In this document: positions 21,645-29,578 of the stretch, piece after piece
Numbering within the stretch: the stretch's first letter is position 1
How the letters are laid out: the number at the start of each line of letters is the position of its first letter
Position numbers and translations under genes: made by a program
Assembly: GCF_000513955.1 (NCBI RefSeq)
Contig: NZ_AZUZ01000015.1
Coordinates: 31,988-95,987, forward strand
Source: Pseudoxanthomonas suwonensis J47
GTDB lineage: Bacteria > Pseudomonadota > Gammaproteobacteria > Xanthomonadales > Xanthomonadaceae
DNA length: 64,000 bases
Direction: 5' to 3'
Notes under the pieces: generated by a model
Databases searched by the model: none
What the model saw: only the letters and a program-made list of their open reading frames with translations
What the model was told of the DNA's origin: nothing

Positions 21645-22748
21645 ATGTCCCAGCGCGACTGGGTGGCCGCCGCCATCCGCAAGATCGAGGCCGACTTCAA
21701 CCGTTCGGCCGACACCCACCTGATCCCGCTGCCGCTGCCCGGCTACCCGGGCATCGACGTCTACCTGAAGGACGAATCCAGCCACCCGACCGGCAGCCTC
21801 AAGCACCGGCTGGCGCGCTCGCTGTTCCTGTACGCGCTGGCCAACGGCTGGCTGCGCGAGGGCAGCACGGTGGTGGAGGCGTCCAGCGGTTCGACCGCGG
21901 TGTCGGAAGCGTACTTCGCGCGCCTGCTCGGCCTGCCCTTCATCGCGGTGATCCCGGCTTCGACCTCGCCGGAGAAGATCGCGGCGATCGAGTTCCAGGG
22001 CGGCCGCTGCCACCTGGTCGACAGCCCGTGCACGATCAACGAGGTGTCGGCCCAGCTGGCGCGCGAGAGCGGCGGCCACTTCATGGACCAGTTCACCTAC
22101 GCCGAACGGGCCACCGACTGGCGCGCGAACAACAACATCGCCGAGTCGATCTTCAAGCAGATGGCCGAGGAGCCGCATCCGGTGCCGGAGTGGATCGTGT
22201 GCGGCCCGGGCACCGGCGGCACCAGCGCGACGCTGGGCCGCTACGTGCGCTACCGGCGGCATGCGACGCGGGTGCTGTGCGCGGATCCGGAAGTGTCGGT
22301 GTTCTACGACTACTACGTCGGTGCGCTGGAGGGGCAGGGCGACCCGGAACTGGCGATCCAGGGCGGCTCGCGGATCGAGGGCATCGGCCGGCCGCGGGTG
22401 GAGCGCAGCTTCATCCCGTCCTGCGTCGACGCGATGGTGAAGGTGCCCGACGCGCTGAGCCTGGCGGCGATGCGCCACGTCAGCGCGGTGCTGGGGCGGC
22501 GCGTCGGCGGTTCGACCGGCACTAACTTCGTCGGCGTGCTGCGCGCGGCGCAGGCGATGCGCGAGGCCGGGCGCACGGGGTCGATCGTGAGCATCCTCTG
22601 CGACAGCGGCGAGCGCTACGCGCACAGCTATTACGACCCGGCGTGGTACGCGCGCCACGGCATCGACGTGGAAGGCGCGGACCGGGCGATCGCCGCCGCG
22701 GTGGCCGGCGGCACCCTCGACGGGGTGCAGGCCTGCGGCGACCTGTAG
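21645..22748 (+). CDS. PLP-dependent cysteine synthase-family protein, L-cysteine desulfhydrase (Cds1) type
   Basis: 367-residue fold-type II PLP enzyme. The PLP lysine is K53 in [10 protein letters not shown]; the substrate loop [15 protein letters not shown] replaces the usual GNTG motif of cysteine synthase; the phosphate-binding glycine loop is [11 protein letters not shown]. These features match the Cds1-like group, which degrades cysteine to pyruvate, ammonia and H2S, rather than CysK/CysM. The stop codon TAG is itself part of a GTAG-headed REP element. Exact reaction is inferred from the subfamily. Confidence 0.75.
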   Translation: MSQRDWVAAAIRKIEADFNRSADTHLIPLPLPGYPGIDVYLKDESSHPTGSLKHRLARSLFLYALANGWLREGSTVVEASSGSTAVSEAYFARLLGLPFIAVIPASTSPEKIAAIEFQGGRCHLVDSPCTINEVSAQLARESGGHFMDQFTYAERATDWRANNNIAESIFKQMAEEPHPVPEWIVCGPGTGGTSATLGRYVRYRRHATRVLCADPEVSVFYDYYVGALEGQGDPELAIQGGSRIEGIGRPRVERSFIPSCVDAMVKVPDALSLAAMRHVSAVLGRRVGGSTGTNFVGVLRAAQAMREAGRTGSIVSILCDSGERYAHSYYDPAWYARHGIDVEGADRAIAAAVAGGTLDGVQACGDL

Positions 22749-22820
22749 AGCGGGTCTCGCCCCGCTGCCTTTCCCCGCGCTGGCACGCCTGGCGTGGGAG
22801 TCGGGCAGGCCCGACTCTAC
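22745..22820. repeat. inverted pair of GTAG-type REP hairpins
   Basis: First unit on the plus strand: GTAG then AGCGGG-loop-CCCGCT, starting at the Cds1 stop codon (22745-22766). Second unit on the minus strand: GTAG then AGTCGGG-cct-GCCCGACT, ending near 22820. Head-to-head GTAG-headed hairpins are the hallmark of REPs mobilised by RAYT transposases (as described in Stenotrophomonas). No RAYT gene is in the window. Nothing else was seen between the two flanking genes. Confidence 0.75.
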
Positions 22821-22951
22821 GAGGGGTGCAGCAATCATTCGGCGCGGCGCGGCTTCGGCATGCGCCCGGGGCAGGAGTTCATGCTTCCGTGGGTTGATTT
22901 CGGGATGCCGGGGGCGCATCTATCCAGGTGACTTCCCATCCCCGGTGCCCC

Positions 22952-24979
22952 ATGCAGGACAACCCGCTGCTCGACTTCTCCGGTCTTCCCCGCTTCGATG
23001 CGATCCGGCCCGAACACATCGGCCCGGCGATCGACCAGCTGCTGGCCCGCGCCGAGGCGGCGGTGAAGCAGGCCGAGACCGTCTCGCCGGTGACCTGGGA
23101 CAGCTTCGTGACCCCGCTGGAGGACGCCACCGAGCGCCTGTGGCGGGCCTGGGGCCAGGTCGGCCACCTGCAGGCGGTGGTGAACACGCCGGAGCTGCGC
23201 GAGGCCTACAACGCCAACCTGCCGAAGGTGACCCGCTTCGCCTCGTCGCTGGGCCAGAACCTGGCGCTGTACTCGCAGTACAAGGCCCTGTCGGAGTCGC
23301 CGGAATACGCCGGCTACGACGCGGTGCGGCGCAAGGTGGTGGAGAACGCGCTGCGCGATTTCCGCCTGGGCGGCGCCGAGCTGGCCGACGAAGCCAAGGC
23401 GCGCTTCTCGGCGGTACAGGAGGAACTGGCCGCGCTGTCGGCGAAATTCTCGCAGAACGTGCTCGACGCCACCGATGCCTTCGCCCTGTACGTGGAGGAC
23501 GAGGCGCGGCTGGCCGGCCTGCCGGCCGAAGTGGTCGCCGCGGCCCGCGCGGCGGCGGAGCAGGACGGCAAGCCGGGCTGGAAGCTGACCCTGCAGATGC
23601 CGTGCTACCTGCCGGTGCAGACCTATGCCGAGGACCGCGCGCTGCGCGAGGCGCTGTACCGGGCGCACGGCCTGCGCGCGTCGGAGGCCGGTCCGGCGGA
23701 GCTGGACAACAGCGGCAACATCGACCGCATCCTGGTGCTGCGCGCCGAGCTGGCTTCGCTGCTGGGCTTCGCCAGCTACGCCGAGTATTCGCTGGCCACC
23801 AAGATGGCGCAGTCGCCGGCCGAGGTGCTCGGCTTCCTGCGCGACCTGGCCGGCCGCGCGCTGCCGTTCGCGCGCCGCGACCGTGCCGAGCTGGAGGAAT
23901 TCGCCCGCGAACAGCTGGGCATCAGCGAGCTGCAGCCCTGGGACCTGGCCTACGCCAGCGACAGGCTGCGCCAGGCGCGCTACAGCTATTCGGAGCAGGA
24001 GGTGAAGCGCTACTTCACCGAGCCGAAGGTGCTGGCCGGCCTGTTCGGCGTGATCGAGTCGCTGTACCAGGTGAAGGTGAAGCCGGACAGCGCGCCGGCG
24101 TGGCACGAGGACATGCGCTTCTACCGCGTCGAGAATGCGCAGGGGCGCCTGCTGGGCCAGTTCTACCTGGACCTGTATGCGCGCGAGGGCAAGCGCGGCG
24201 GCGCGTGGATGGACGACTGCCGCAACCGGCGCGTGCGCGGCGGCGCCGAGCAGACGCCGCTCGTCTACCTGGTGTGCAACTTCGGCAAGGGCGTGGACGG
24301 CAAGCCGGCGACCTTCAGCCACAACGAGGTCACCACCCTGTTCCACGAGATGGGCCACGGCCTGCACCAGCTGCTGACCGCGATCGGCGAGCTGCCGGTG
24401 GCCGGCATCAACGGCGTGGAGTGGGACGCGGTGGAGCTGCCCAGCCAGTTCATGGAGAACTTCTGCTGGGAGTGGGAGCGCGTGCAGGCGATGACCGCGC
24501 ACGTGGACACCGGCGAACCGCTGCCGCGCGAGCTGTTCGACAGGATGCTGGCGGCGAAGAACTTCCAGAGCGGGATGTTCACCGTGCGCCAGCTGGAGTT
24601 CGCCCTGTTCGACATGGAGCTGCACAGCCGCTTCGATCCGGCCAGCGACAGCGTGATGGCGCTGCTGGAGCGGGTGCGCGACGAAGTGGCGGTGAACCGC
24701 CCGCCGGCATGGCATCGCTTCCCGCACCAGTTCAGCCACATTTTCGCCGGCGGCTACGCGGCCGGTTACTACAGCTACAAGTGGGCCGAGGTGCTAAGCG
24801 CCGACGCCTACGCCGCGTTCGAGGAAGCGCCGGACCAGCTGGCCGAAACCGGCGCGCGCTTCCTCGCCGAGGTGCTCTCGCGCGGCGGCAGCCGCAGCGC
24901 CCTGGAGAACTTCAAGGCCTTCCGCGGCCGCGAGCCGAGCATCGACGCGCTGCTGCGGCACAGCGGCATGGCGGCGTGA
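22952..24979 (+). CDS. prlC: oligopeptidase A, M3 family zinc peptidase
   Basis: 675-residue cytosolic metallopeptidase that trims small peptides, including signal-peptide remnants. Zinc motif HEMGH at residues 465-469 (TLFHEMGHGLHQLL) with the third ligand in NGVEWDAVELPSQF downstream; the tail region FAGGYAAGYYSYKWAEVLS is typical of M3A enzymes. Length matches E. coli PrlC (680). The ATG at 22952 gives MQDNPLLDFSGLPRFD; an in-frame GTG 24 bases earlier is less likely. Confidence 0.95.
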   Translation: MQDNPLLDFSGLPRFDAIRPEHIGPAIDQLLARAEAAVKQAETVSPVTWDSFVTPLEDATERLWRAWGQVGHLQAVVNTPELREAYNANLPKVTRFASSLGQNLALYSQYKALSESPEYAGYDAVRRKVVENALRDFRLGGAELADEAKARFSAVQEELAALSAKFSQNVLDATDAFALYVEDEARLAGLPAEVVAAARAAAEQDGKPGWKLTLQMPCYLPVQTYAEDRALREALYRAHGLRASEAGPAELDNSGNIDRILVLRAELASLLGFASYAEYSLATKMAQSPAEVLGFLRDLAGRALPFARRDRAELEEFAREQLGISELQPWDLAYASDRLRQARYSYSEQEVKRYFTEPKVLAGLFGVIESLYQVKVKPDSAPAWHEDMRFYRVENAQGRLLGQFYLDLYAREGKRGGAWMDDCRNRRVRGGAEQTPLVYLVCNFGKGVDGKPATFSHNEVTTLFHEMGHGLHQLLTAIGELPVAGINGVEWDAVELPSQFMENFCWEWERVQAMTAHVDTGEPLPRELFDRMLAAKNFQSGMFTVRQLEFALFDMELHSRFDPASDSVMALLERVRDEVAVNRPPAWHRFPHQFSHIFAGGYAAGYYSYKWAEVLSADAYAAFEEAPDQLAETGARFLAEVLSRGGSRSALENFKAFRGREPSIDALLRHSGMAA

Positions 24980-24985
24980 TGCTGT

Positions 24986-25030
24986 TCACCCCTCTCCCAC
25001 CGGGAGAGGGAACGGGGTGAGGGGCGGGTG
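24986..25030. repeat. CCCCTCTCCC hairpin repeat
   Basis: CCCCTCTCCCACCGGGAGAGGG forms a perfect hairpin followed by a GGGGTGAGGGGCGGGTG tail. This sequence style recurs downstream of genes in xanthomonad genomes. A partial inverted copy (CGGGAGAGGGGCT) lies at about 25170-25183, close to the terminator. The 258-base gap between prlC and fabB holds only this repeat and the terminator. Confidence 0.55.
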
Positions 25031-25190
25031 CCCAGTGCGCTGCCGCGGCTCCGTCCGAAGTCCGCTGATCGGGAAATCGGGTGTCCGTGAGGACGCTGCC
25101 ACTTGCCGACACCCGGGCCTCTCCCAACCCCGCTCCGCGCTCCGGCCCACAGCCATGGGACGCGGGCGTTCGGGAGAGGGGCTACAAGAG

Positions 25191-25216
25191 AAAAGCCCGG
25201 CCGGAGCCGGGCTTTT
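25191..25216. terminator. bidirectional intrinsic terminator between prlC and fabB
   Basis: Ten-base-pair stem AAAAGCCCGG / CCGGGCTTTT with a six-base loop. A T-run follows on both strands, so it can end both the plus-strand prlC transcript and the minus-strand fabA-fabB transcript. Confidence 0.9.
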
Positions 25217-25237
25217 CCGTTTTGCATCGGGCCGCGA

Positions 25238-26452
25238 TCAGGGCCGCGCAAACACCAGCGTCGCGTTGGTGCCGCCGAAGCCGAAGCTGTTCGACATCAC
25301 CAGGTCCAGGTGGGCGTCGCGGCTTTCGCGCGCGATCGGGAAGCCTTCGGCGCGCTCGTCCAGCTTCTCGATGTTGGCCGAGCCGGCGATGAAGCCGTCG
25401 CGCATCATCAGCAGGCTGTAGATCGCCTCGTGCACGCTGGCCGCGCCCAGCGAGTGGCCGGACAGCGACTTGGTCGAGGAGATCGGCGGCATGTCGTCGC
25501 CGAACACCTCGCGCACCGCCTGCAGTTCGGTCACGTCGCCCAGCGGGGTCGAGGTGCCGTGGGTGTTTAGGTAGTCGACCCGCCGGTGCTCCAGGCCCTG
25601 CAGGGCCATGCGCATGCAGCGCACCGCGCCCTCGCCCGAGGGGGCGACCATGTCGGCGCCGTCGGAGGTCACGCCGTAGCCGACCAGCTCGGCGTGGATG
25701 CGCGCGCCGCGGGCGATGGCGTGGTCCCAGTCCTCCAGCACCAGCATGCCGCCGCCGCCGGCGATGACGAAGCCGTCGCGGTCGGCGTCGTACGGACGCG
25801 AGGCCTTTTCCGGGGTGTCGTTGAACGAGGACGACAGCGCGCCCATGGCGTCGAACATCACGCTCATGGTCCAGTGCAGGTCCTCGCCGCCGCCGGCGAA
25901 GACGATGTCCTGGGCGCCGTGGCGGATCAGGTCGGCGGCCGCGCCGATGCAGTGCGCGGAAGTCGCGCAGGCGGCACTGATCGAGTAGCTCAGGCCCTTG
26001 ATCCTGAACGCGGTGGCCAGGTTGGCCGACACGGTCGAGCACATCGTGCGCGGGACCATGTACGGGCCGACCTTGCGCACGCCCTTCTCGCGCAGCAGGT
26101 CGGCGGTCTCCACCTGCCAGTGGCTGGAGCCGCCGCCGGAGCCGGCGACCAGGCCGGTGCGCGGGTTGCTGACCTGCGCCTCGTCCAGGCCGGCGTCGGC
26201 GATCGCATCGCGCATGGAGACGTAGCTGTAGGCGGCCGCGTCGCTCATGAAGCGCTTGAGCTTGCGGTCGATGGCGGCGTCCAGGTCCAGGTCGACCGCG
26301 CCGCCGACCTGGCTGCGCAGGCCGCGCTCGGCGGCCTCGGGCAGGTGGCGGATGCCGGAACGGCCTTCGCGCAGCGAGGCGGAGACGGTGTCGAGGTCAT
26401 TGCCCAGGCACGAGGCGATGCCCATGCCGGTGATGGCGATGCGGCGTGCCAT
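25238..26452 (-). CDS. fabB: beta-ketoacyl-ACP synthase I
   Basis: Condenses malonyl-ACP with acyl-ACP and is essential for elongating unsaturated chains made by FabA. The 404-residue thiolase-fold enzyme has nucleophile C162 in SAACATSAH, the catalytic histidines in [11 protein letters not shown] and [11 protein letters not shown], and the glycine-rich tail [12 protein letters not shown]. It begins one base after the fabA stop, giving the usual fabA-fabB operon. Length matches E. coli FabB (406). Confidence 0.97.
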   Translation of the reverse strand: MARRIAITGMGIASCLGNDLDTVSASLREGRSGIRHLPEAAERGLRSQVGGAVDLDLDAAIDRKLKRFMSDAAAYSYVSMRDAIADAGLDEAQVSNPRTGLVAGSGGGSSHWQVETADLLREKGVRKVGPYMVPRTMCSTVSANLATAFRIKGLSYSISAACATSAHCIGAAADLIRHGAQDIVFAGGGEDLHWTMSVMFDAMGALSSSFNDTPEKASRPYDADRDGFVIAGGGGMLVLEDWDHAIARGARIHAELVGYGVTSDGADMVAPSGEGAVRCMRMALQGLEHRRVDYLNTHGTSTPLGDVTELQAVREVFGDDMPPISSTKSLSGHSLGAASVHEAIYSLLMMRDGFIAGSANIEKLDERAEGFPIARESRDAHLDLVMSNSFGFGGTNATLVFARP

Positions 26453-26453
26453 G

Positions 26454-26969
26454 TCAGAAATCCTCGGTGGAGGTGAACAGGCCGACGCGCAGGTCCTTGG
26501 CGGTGTAGATCTCGCGGCCGTCGACCAGCATGCGGGCGTCGCCCTGGGCCATCACCAGCTTGCGGTTGATCACGCGGCTGATGTCGACCTCGTAGGTGAC
26601 CAGCCTGGCGGTGGGCAGCACCTGCCCGGTGAACTTGACCTCGCCGCAGCCCAGGGCGCGGCCACGCCCGGGAGCGCCCAGCCAGGTCAGGTAGAAGCCC
26701 ACCAACTGCCACATCGCATCCAGGCCCAGGCAGCCGGGCATCACCGGGTCGCCGATGAAATGGCACTGGAAGAACCACAGGTCCGGGCGGATGTCGAGTT
26801 CGGCGCGGACCAGGCCCTTGCCATGGGCGCCGCCGTGGTCGTTGATCTCCACGATCCGGTCGAACATCAGCATCGGATCGGCGGGCAGGCGGGCATCGCC
26901 CGAGGCGAACAGTTCGCCGCGGCCGCTGGCGACCAGTTGCTCGCGGGTGAACGAGGAAGCGCGATTCAT
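26454..26969 (-). CDS. fabA: 3-hydroxydecanoyl-ACP dehydratase/isomerase
   Basis: Introduces the double bond of unsaturated fatty acids by dehydrating 3-hydroxydecanoyl-ACP and isomerising trans-2 to cis-3. The 171-residue hot-dog-fold protein has catalytic H70 ([13 protein letters not shown]) and D84 (GLDAMWQL), numbering almost identical to E. coli FabA. The start [12 protein letters not shown] is preferred to an upstream in-frame ATG at 27023. Operon with fabB. The upstream gap to dinB (180 bases) holds an AT-rich tract near 27020-27040 that may contain its promoter. Confidence 0.97.
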   Translation of the reverse strand: MNRASSFTREQLVASGRGELFASGDARLPADPMLMFDRIVEINDHGGAHGKGLVRAELDIRPDLWFFQCHFIGDPVMPGCLGLDAMWQLVGFYLTWLGAPGRGRALGCGEVKFTGQVLPTARLVTYEVDISRVINRKLVMAQGDARMLVDGREIYTAKDLRVGLFTSTEDF

Positions 26970-27149
26970 GAGGGTTCCGGAAAAGGCAAACCGCCAAAGC
27001 GTGCCTGACGAGGATCGTTTCAATCAAATGCTTCAGACATACGCGGGCGTGTGTTGCGGCGCAGGGCGGCCCGTCGCCGATGCTGGCGCGGGTGCCGTGA
27101 GACGCACGTCGACGCGGCGCCGGGCGCCGGCGCGCCGCACAATACCTGG

Positions 27150-28235
27150 GTGACGCACGATGCCGTCCCGCCGCAGCGCAAGATCATCCACGTGGACATG
27201 GACGCGTTCTACGCGTCGGTGGAGCAGCGCGACGACCCGGCGCTGCGCGGGCGCCCGGTGGTGGTGGCCTGGCGCGGCGCGCGCTCGGTGGTGTGTGCGG
27301 CGTCCTACGAGGCGCGCAGGTTCGGGGTGCGCTCGGCGATGCCGGCCCTGCGCGCCGAGCGGCTGTGCCCGGACGCGGTGTTCGTGCCGCCGGACTTCGC
27401 CCGCTACAAGGCCGTGTCGCGGCAGATCCGCGAGATCTTCCTGGCCCACACCCCGTTGGTGGAACCGCTGTCGCTGGACGAGGCTTACCTCGACGTCACC
27501 GACTCGCCCACCTGCGGCGGCATCGCCACCGAGATCGCCCGCACCATCCGCGCGCAGATCCGCGAGGCCACCTCGCTGACCGCCTCGGCCGGGATCGCGC
27601 CGAACAAGTTCCTGGCCAAGATCGCCTCGGACTGGCGCAAGCCGGACGGCCAGTTCGTGGTGCCGCCGTCGCGGGTGGAGCTGTTCCTGACCCCGCTGCC
27701 GGTGAACCGCGTGCCGGGCGTCGGCAAGGTGATGGAAGCGAAGCTGGCCGCCCTGGGCGTGCAGACCGTGGGCCAGCTGCGCGAGCTGCCGCTGGAGCGG
27801 CTCGAGGCGCTGTTCGGCAGCTTCGGCCACAGCCTGTACCGGCGGGCCCGCGGGATCGACGAGCGGCCGGTGACACCGGACCAGCCGGTGCAGCAGGTCT
27901 CCGCCGAGGACACCTTCGAGCGCGACCTGCGCCTGGGCGAGTTCGACGAGGCGATCGGCGCGCTGGCGGAGAAGGTCTGGAACAGCAGCCGGCGCACCGG
28001 GCGGGTCGGCCGCACCGTGGTATTGAAGCTGAAGACCGCGCAGTTCCGCATCCTCACCCGCAGCCACACCCCGGAGGTGCCGCCGGCCTCGGTGCAGGAA
28101 CTGACCGCGATTGCGCTGGCGCTGCGCGCGCGGGTCGACCTGCCGGCCTCGACCCGCTACCGGCTGGTCGGCGTGGGCCTGGGCGGGCTGTGCGATCCGG
28201 AGGACATCACCCCGCAGGCGTCGCTGTTCTCCTGA
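27150..28235 (+). CDS. dinB: DNA polymerase IV (Y family)
   Basis: Error-prone translesion polymerase. The 361-residue protein has the metal-binding motif HVDMDAFYASVEQRD near the N terminus and SLDEAYLDV, the thumb helix-hairpin-helix (VNRVPGVGKVMEAKL), and the little-finger domain. The C terminus QASLFS fits a beta-clamp-binding motif. A GTG at 27150 gives seven to ten residues ahead of the core (VTHDAVPPQRKIIHVDMD); the open frame extends to 27051 but that part has no homologous look. CACAAT at 27138-27143 sits seven bases before the GTG, so the message may be leaderless. No LexA box was recognised. Confidence 0.93.
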   Translation: MTHDAVPPQRKIIHVDMDAFYASVEQRDDPALRGRPVVVAWRGARSVVCAASYEARRFGVRSAMPALRAERLCPDAVFVPPDFARYKAVSRQIREIFLAHTPLVEPLSLDEAYLDVTDSPTCGGIATEIARTIRAQIREATSLTASAGIAPNKFLAKIASDWRKPDGQFVVPPSRVELFLTPLPVNRVPGVGKVMEAKLAALGVQTVGQLRELPLERLEALFGSFGHSLYRRARGIDERPVTPDQPVQQVSAEDTFERDLRLGEFDEAIGALAEKVWNSSRRTGRVGRTVVLKLKTAQFRILTRSHTPEVPPASVQELTAIALALRARVDLPASTRYRLVGVGLGGLCDPEDITPQASLFS

Positions 28236-28326
28236 GCGGACTGGCAGCAGGCGCCGCCGGCTGCTGCCAGCACGGCTTTTCCGTTCGCGCTAGCCTCGGG
28301 GCGTGATCCAACACGCGGAGGTTGCC

Positions 28327-28830
28327 ATGTCGTCGATCCGTACCGGCGCGGCCGCCGAGGTCTGGCAGGGACTGGTGCTCGATGCCTGCCGGCGCAGCGG
28401 CCAGTCGCTGGACGAAACCTGCGAGGCCTACCTGGTGTTCGCCCTGCTGCGGCACCAGCGCGATCCGCAGCTGCTCGCCTATACCCAGGCGCTGGAATGG
28501 CTCAACGCGCAGGCCCAGGTCGGCAGCGCGCGCATCGACGCCCTGCAGGACGTAGGCGACCGCTGCCTGCTGATCGCCGGCCTGTTCCCGGGCCTGGCCC
28601 AGCGCCGCCGCGTCAGCGTCGACTACTTCATCGAACTGGGCCGCGGCGCGTACCGCGACGTGGCCGAAGGCGGGCGCAGCGCCACCGCCGCGCTGTTCTC
28701 GCGCCTGGCCAGCACCTACCGCGAACTGGTGCAGGTGCTGCGCGCGGTGCGCGAGGTCCCGGCGTGGGAAGGCCACGCGGTCAGCCTGACGCTGGCGCCA
28801 GCGCCGGCGGGCGGCACGCGTATCCACTGA
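28327..28830 (+). CDS. conserved hypothetical protein, all-helical
   Basis: 167-residue protein of unknown function. It is predicted mainly helical (VLDACRRSGQSLDETCEAYLVFALL...), with no signal peptide and no membrane segment, so probably cytosolic. GGAGG at 28316-28320 places the ATG at 28327. A TAGCCT element at 28292 could be its -10. It lies between dinB and gph on the same strand, 91 and 58 bases away. No catalytic motif was recognised; the composition (many Arg, Leu, Ala) suits an adaptor or regulatory protein but that is only an impression. Confidence 0.75.
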   Translation: MSSIRTGAAAEVWQGLVLDACRRSGQSLDETCEAYLVFALLRHQRDPQLLAYTQALEWLNAQAQVGSARIDALQDVGDRCLLIAGLFPGLAQRRRVSVDYFIELGRGAYRDVAEGGRSATAALFSRLASTYRELVQVLRAVREVPAWEGHAVSLTLAPAPAGGTRIH

Positions 28831-28888
28831 CGACGGATCGCCTGCACCCGCCCGCTACAATGCGCGCTTTGCGCAAGCGGAGCGTGGC

Positions 28889-29536
28889 GTGGCGACGAAG
28901 GCGGTGCTGTTCGACCTGGATGGAACGCTGGTGGACAGCGCCAGCGACATCGCCGAGGCGCTCAACCGCACCCTCGAATCGCTGGGCCATCCGCGCGTGC
29001 CGGAAACCACGGTACGCGGCTGGATCGGCGAGGGCGTGCGCCAGCTGGTGGCCACCGCGCTGCGCCATGCCGGCGACGAGCGCGCACCCGAAGCGGTGAT
29101 GGACGGCTTCATGGTCCACTACCGGCAGTGCCTGCTGCGCTCGCCGGTGCTCTACCCGGGCGTGGCCGAAGGGCTGGAACTGCTGCGCGAACGCGGCCTG
29201 CCGATGGCCGTGTGCACCAACAAGCCGCAGGCGATGGTCGAGCCACTGCTCGGGCACCTGGGCATCGCCGGTTTCTTCCGCGCCTTCGCCGGCGGCGACA
29301 CGCTGCCGCAGCGCAAGCCCGATCCGGCGCCGCTGCTGCACCTGGCCGGCCTGCTGGGCGTGGAGGCGGGCGACTGCCTGATGGTCGGCGACTCGGCCAC
29401 CGACCGCGACGCGGCCGTGGCCGCGGGAATGCCGGTGGCGCTGGTGCGCTACGGCTATCCGCGCGGCATGGACCTGGAAAACGCCGGCGCGGTCGCCGTG
29501 CTCGACGACCTGCGCCAGTTGCAATCGCTGCTCTGA
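28889..29536 (+). CDS. gph: phosphoglycolate phosphatase (HAD family)
   Basis: 215-residue HAD hydrolase that dephosphorylates 2-phosphoglycolate formed during DNA repair. Motif I FDLDGTLVD (residues 8-16), motif II in AVCTNKPQ, motif III lysine in PQRKPDPAP, and motif IV in MVGDSATDRDAA. The alpha-helical cap lies after motif I. The GTG start at 28889 follows a TACAAT -10 at 28856-28861. Length fits the family (about 220-250). Some related enzymes act on other sugar phosphates (MupP, NagD-like), so substrate is likely but not certain. Confidence 0.85.
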   Translation: MATKAVLFDLDGTLVDSASDIAEALNRTLESLGHPRVPETTVRGWIGEGVRQLVATALRHAGDERAPEAVMDGFMVHYRQCLLRSPVLYPGVAEGLELLRERGLPMAVCTNKPQAMVEPLLGHLGIAGFFRAFAGGDTLPQRKPDPAPLLHLAGLLGVEAGDCLMVGDSATDRDAAVAAGMPVALVRYGYPRGMDLENAGAVAVLDDLRQLQSLL

Positions 29537-29542
29537 ACAACG

Positions 29543-29568
29543 CCGGGCCGCGCGATCGCGCGGCCCGG
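29543..29568. terminator. perfect 26-base palindrome between gph and btuB
   Basis: Begins CCGGGCCGCGCGA and is exactly self-complementary over 29543-29568. It sits between convergent genes, 7 bases after gph and 11 before the btuB stop. There is no T-run, so it is a hairpin-only transcript end or a protein-binding site rather than a classic intrinsic terminator. Confidence 0.5.
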
Positions 29569-29578
29569 GACCGGCGCC

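Noticed and set aside
17821..21723. Very long open frame (1300 codons) on the plus strand opposite the decarboxylase and hydrolase genes
   Set aside because: It spans two well-supported minus-strand genes and is rich in His, Arg, Gln, Ala and Val as expected of an antisense frame in GC-rich DNA.
27000..27149. LexA box upstream of dinB
   Set aside because: No TTAG-N6-TACTA or similar LexA sequence could be found.
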